Positions 5,808-6,985 of a DNA stretch of 6,985 nucleotides are shown here, in pieces. A program made the position numbers and the translations under genes. The notes under the pieces were generated by a model. It made no database searches. It saw only the letters and a program-made list of their open reading frames with translations, and was not told the DNA's origin. Position 1 is the first letter of the stretch, and every line of letters starts with the position of its first letter. Source of the DNA: Dehalococcoidales bacterium (lineage in GTDB: Bacteria > Chloroflexota > Dehalococcoidia > Dehalococcoidales > GCA-2688105); contig DAOWJS010000067.1 in assembly GCA_030640255.1 (NCBI GenBank), positions 1-6,985 of the forward strand. Direction: 5' to 3'.

Positions 5808-6985
5808 TTATATTGACCTCGGAGCTAGCTCACCAGGCTGGGGCTTGCCTAGTTTCCCTTTCCATTGCACCTTGGTTAAACCCAGCCGTTCAAAAATGTC
5901 ATCTATATAACGCAGGTAGTATTGCTTGTCAAAAAGCGGCTCAAGCTCTTCTGGCGGTAGGGTGGCGGTAACCTCGGGGTCAGACTTTAGCAGGTTGATG
6001 AGGCTTTTATTCCCCTTCCACGCCTTCATCGCATTGCGCTGAACCAGTGCATAGGCTTTTTGCCGGGAGAGTCCTTTATCGATAAGGGCGAGCATTACTC
6101 GCTGGGAGAAAATTAAGCCTTTGGTAAGTTCTATATTTCGCTTCATCCGTTGCGGATAAATCTGTAATCCCCTCATTATTGAGGTGAAAAGGGTAAGTGA
6201 GTAGTCCAGTATAAGACAGGAGTCAGGCAGGATAATGCGCTCGGTAGACGAGTGGCTGACGTCGCGCTCGTGCCACAGGGCAATATTTTCCATTGAGGTC
6301 AAGGCATAGCCCCTCACCAATCGGGCTAAGCCACAGATTCGTTCACAAAGCTCTGGATTTCGTTTATGGGGCATAGCTGAAGAGCCGGTTTGCCCGGTAC
6401 TAAAGGGTTCTTCTACCTCTTGCGTCTCTGTTTTTTGCAGTGCCCTAATCTCAATAGCAAACTTCTCTAGCGAGCTGGAGATTATAGCCAAAGTGGTAAC
6501 GAATTGAGCATGGCGGTCGCGTTGCAAAATCTGGCTTGATACCGGGGCTGGGGTAAGCCCCAACTTGGCACAGACCTTCTCCTCAACCTCAGGGGGCACG
6601 GTAGCATAGGTGCCGACGGCTCCAGAAATCTTGCCCACAGCAATGGCTCTTTTGGCTTCGGCGAGCCTTTGTCGGTTGCGTTGCATCTCCTCAACCCATA
6701 GAGCCAGCTTAAAACCAAAGGAAATTGGTTCGGCATGAACACCATGGGTGCGCCCTATCATCACCGTGTACTTATGTTCTATCGCCTTCTGGGCCAATGC
6801 TGAGATAAGTTCCTTTATATCCTGGGTTAGCACCTCAGCGGCTTCAACCATCTGCAGGCTGAGGGCAGTATCACTTACATCTGACGAGGTAAGACCGAGG
6901 TGGATGTAACGAGATTCTTCACCCAGAGTCTCCGATACCGCACCGAGGAAGGCAGTCATATCGTGGCGAGTTTCTCTGAGAATCT
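5808..6985 (-). CDS. purB: Adenylosuccinate lyase (5' end cut by window)
   Basis: PurB cleaves SAICAR to AICAR plus fumarate, and adenylosuccinate to AMP plus fumarate. It belongs to the fumarase/aspartase superfamily and works as a homotetramer. The frame runs off the window edge: before the methionine codon at 6959 it reads ILRETRHD, which is the conserved ETRHD region of PurB, so that methionine is internal. About 391 residues are visible and roughly 50-60 are missing. Further motifs, counted from the internal Met, are GLTSSDVSDT (22-31), GRTHGVHAEP (69-78) with the general-acid-type His72, and the superfamily signature GSSAMPHKRNP (192-202) with the catalytic serine loop. It is followed on the same strand by purC after 238 nt, so the product of one enzyme feeds the other. 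Confidence 0.97.
   Translation of the reverse strand, partial: ILRETRHDMTAFLGAVSETLGEESRYIHLGLTSSDVSDTALSLQMVEAAEVLTQDIKELISALAQKAIEHKYTVMIGRTHGVHAEPISFGFKLALWVEEMQRNRQRLAEAKRAIAVGKISGAVGTYATVPPEVEEKVCAKLGLTPAPVSSQILQRDRHAQFVTTLAIISSSLEKFAIEIRALQKTETQEVEEPFSTGQTGSSAMPHKRNPELCERICGLARLVRGYALTSMENIALWHERDVSHSSTERIILPDSCLILDYSLTLFTSIMRGLQIYPQRMKRNIELTKGLIFSQRVMLALIDKGLSRQKAYALVQRNAMKAWKGNKSLINLLKSDPEVTATLPPEELEPLFDKQYYLRYIDDIFERLGLTKVQWKGKLGKPQPGELAPRSI

Noticed and set aside
6957..6959. ATG at 6959 (minus) as the start of purB
   Set aside because: Upstream codons encode the conserved ETRHD region of adenylosuccinate lyase, so this methionine is internal.

Overview
The window holds five protein-coding genes of core metabolism in two convergent blocks. 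Plus strand: hisG-hisD-hisC-hisB (1-4591), four enzymes of histidine biosynthesis. Minus strand: purB-purC (6985-4688), two enzymes of de novo purine synthesis. Both edge genes are cut by the window. HisG lacks only a few N-terminal residues, since the visible frame opens at its Pro-Lys-Gly-Arg motif. PurB lacks roughly its first 50-60 residues.

The organism is a bacterium of intermediate GC content that uses TTG and GTG starts freely. The hisG-D-C-B order, the long-form PurC with an LPLPLF-RGKVRD N-terminus, and the C-rich hairpin repeats in the gaps suggest an uncultivated Chloroflexota, perhaps Dehalococcoidia. This placement is inference from general resemblance, not from a search.

Layout: hisG (2-1402) is followed after 1 nt by hisD (1404-2726, TTG start), then after 11 nt by hisC (2738-3841). 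A 159-nt gap filled mostly by a three-hairpin repeat separates hisC from hisB (4001-4591, GTG start). A second repeat copy fills the 96-nt gap between the converging hisB and purC stops. A third copy lies in the 238-nt gap between purB and purC. No RNA gene, transposase, CRISPR array or clear promoter was seen. All gaps are shorter than 300 nt.

The genes work together as follows. HisG commits ATP and PRPP to histidine synthesis. HisB and HisC act on imidazole intermediates and HisD makes histidine. hisA, hisF, hisH and hisI are not in the window. PurC makes SAICAR, and PurB cleaves it to AICAR and also makes AMP from adenylosuccinate. AICAR is also released by the HisF/HisH step, so the two blocks are metabolically linked.

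The most unusual item is hisG. It encodes two HisG-like domains in one polypeptide. The first has lost the PRPP-binding TGRT-type motif but keeps PKGR; the second keeps TETGRT but has PDGH in place of PKGR. The second point of interest is the intergenic repeat family: three copies in 7 kb, one of them a composite of two inverted elements. No wholly novel multi-gene system is visible.
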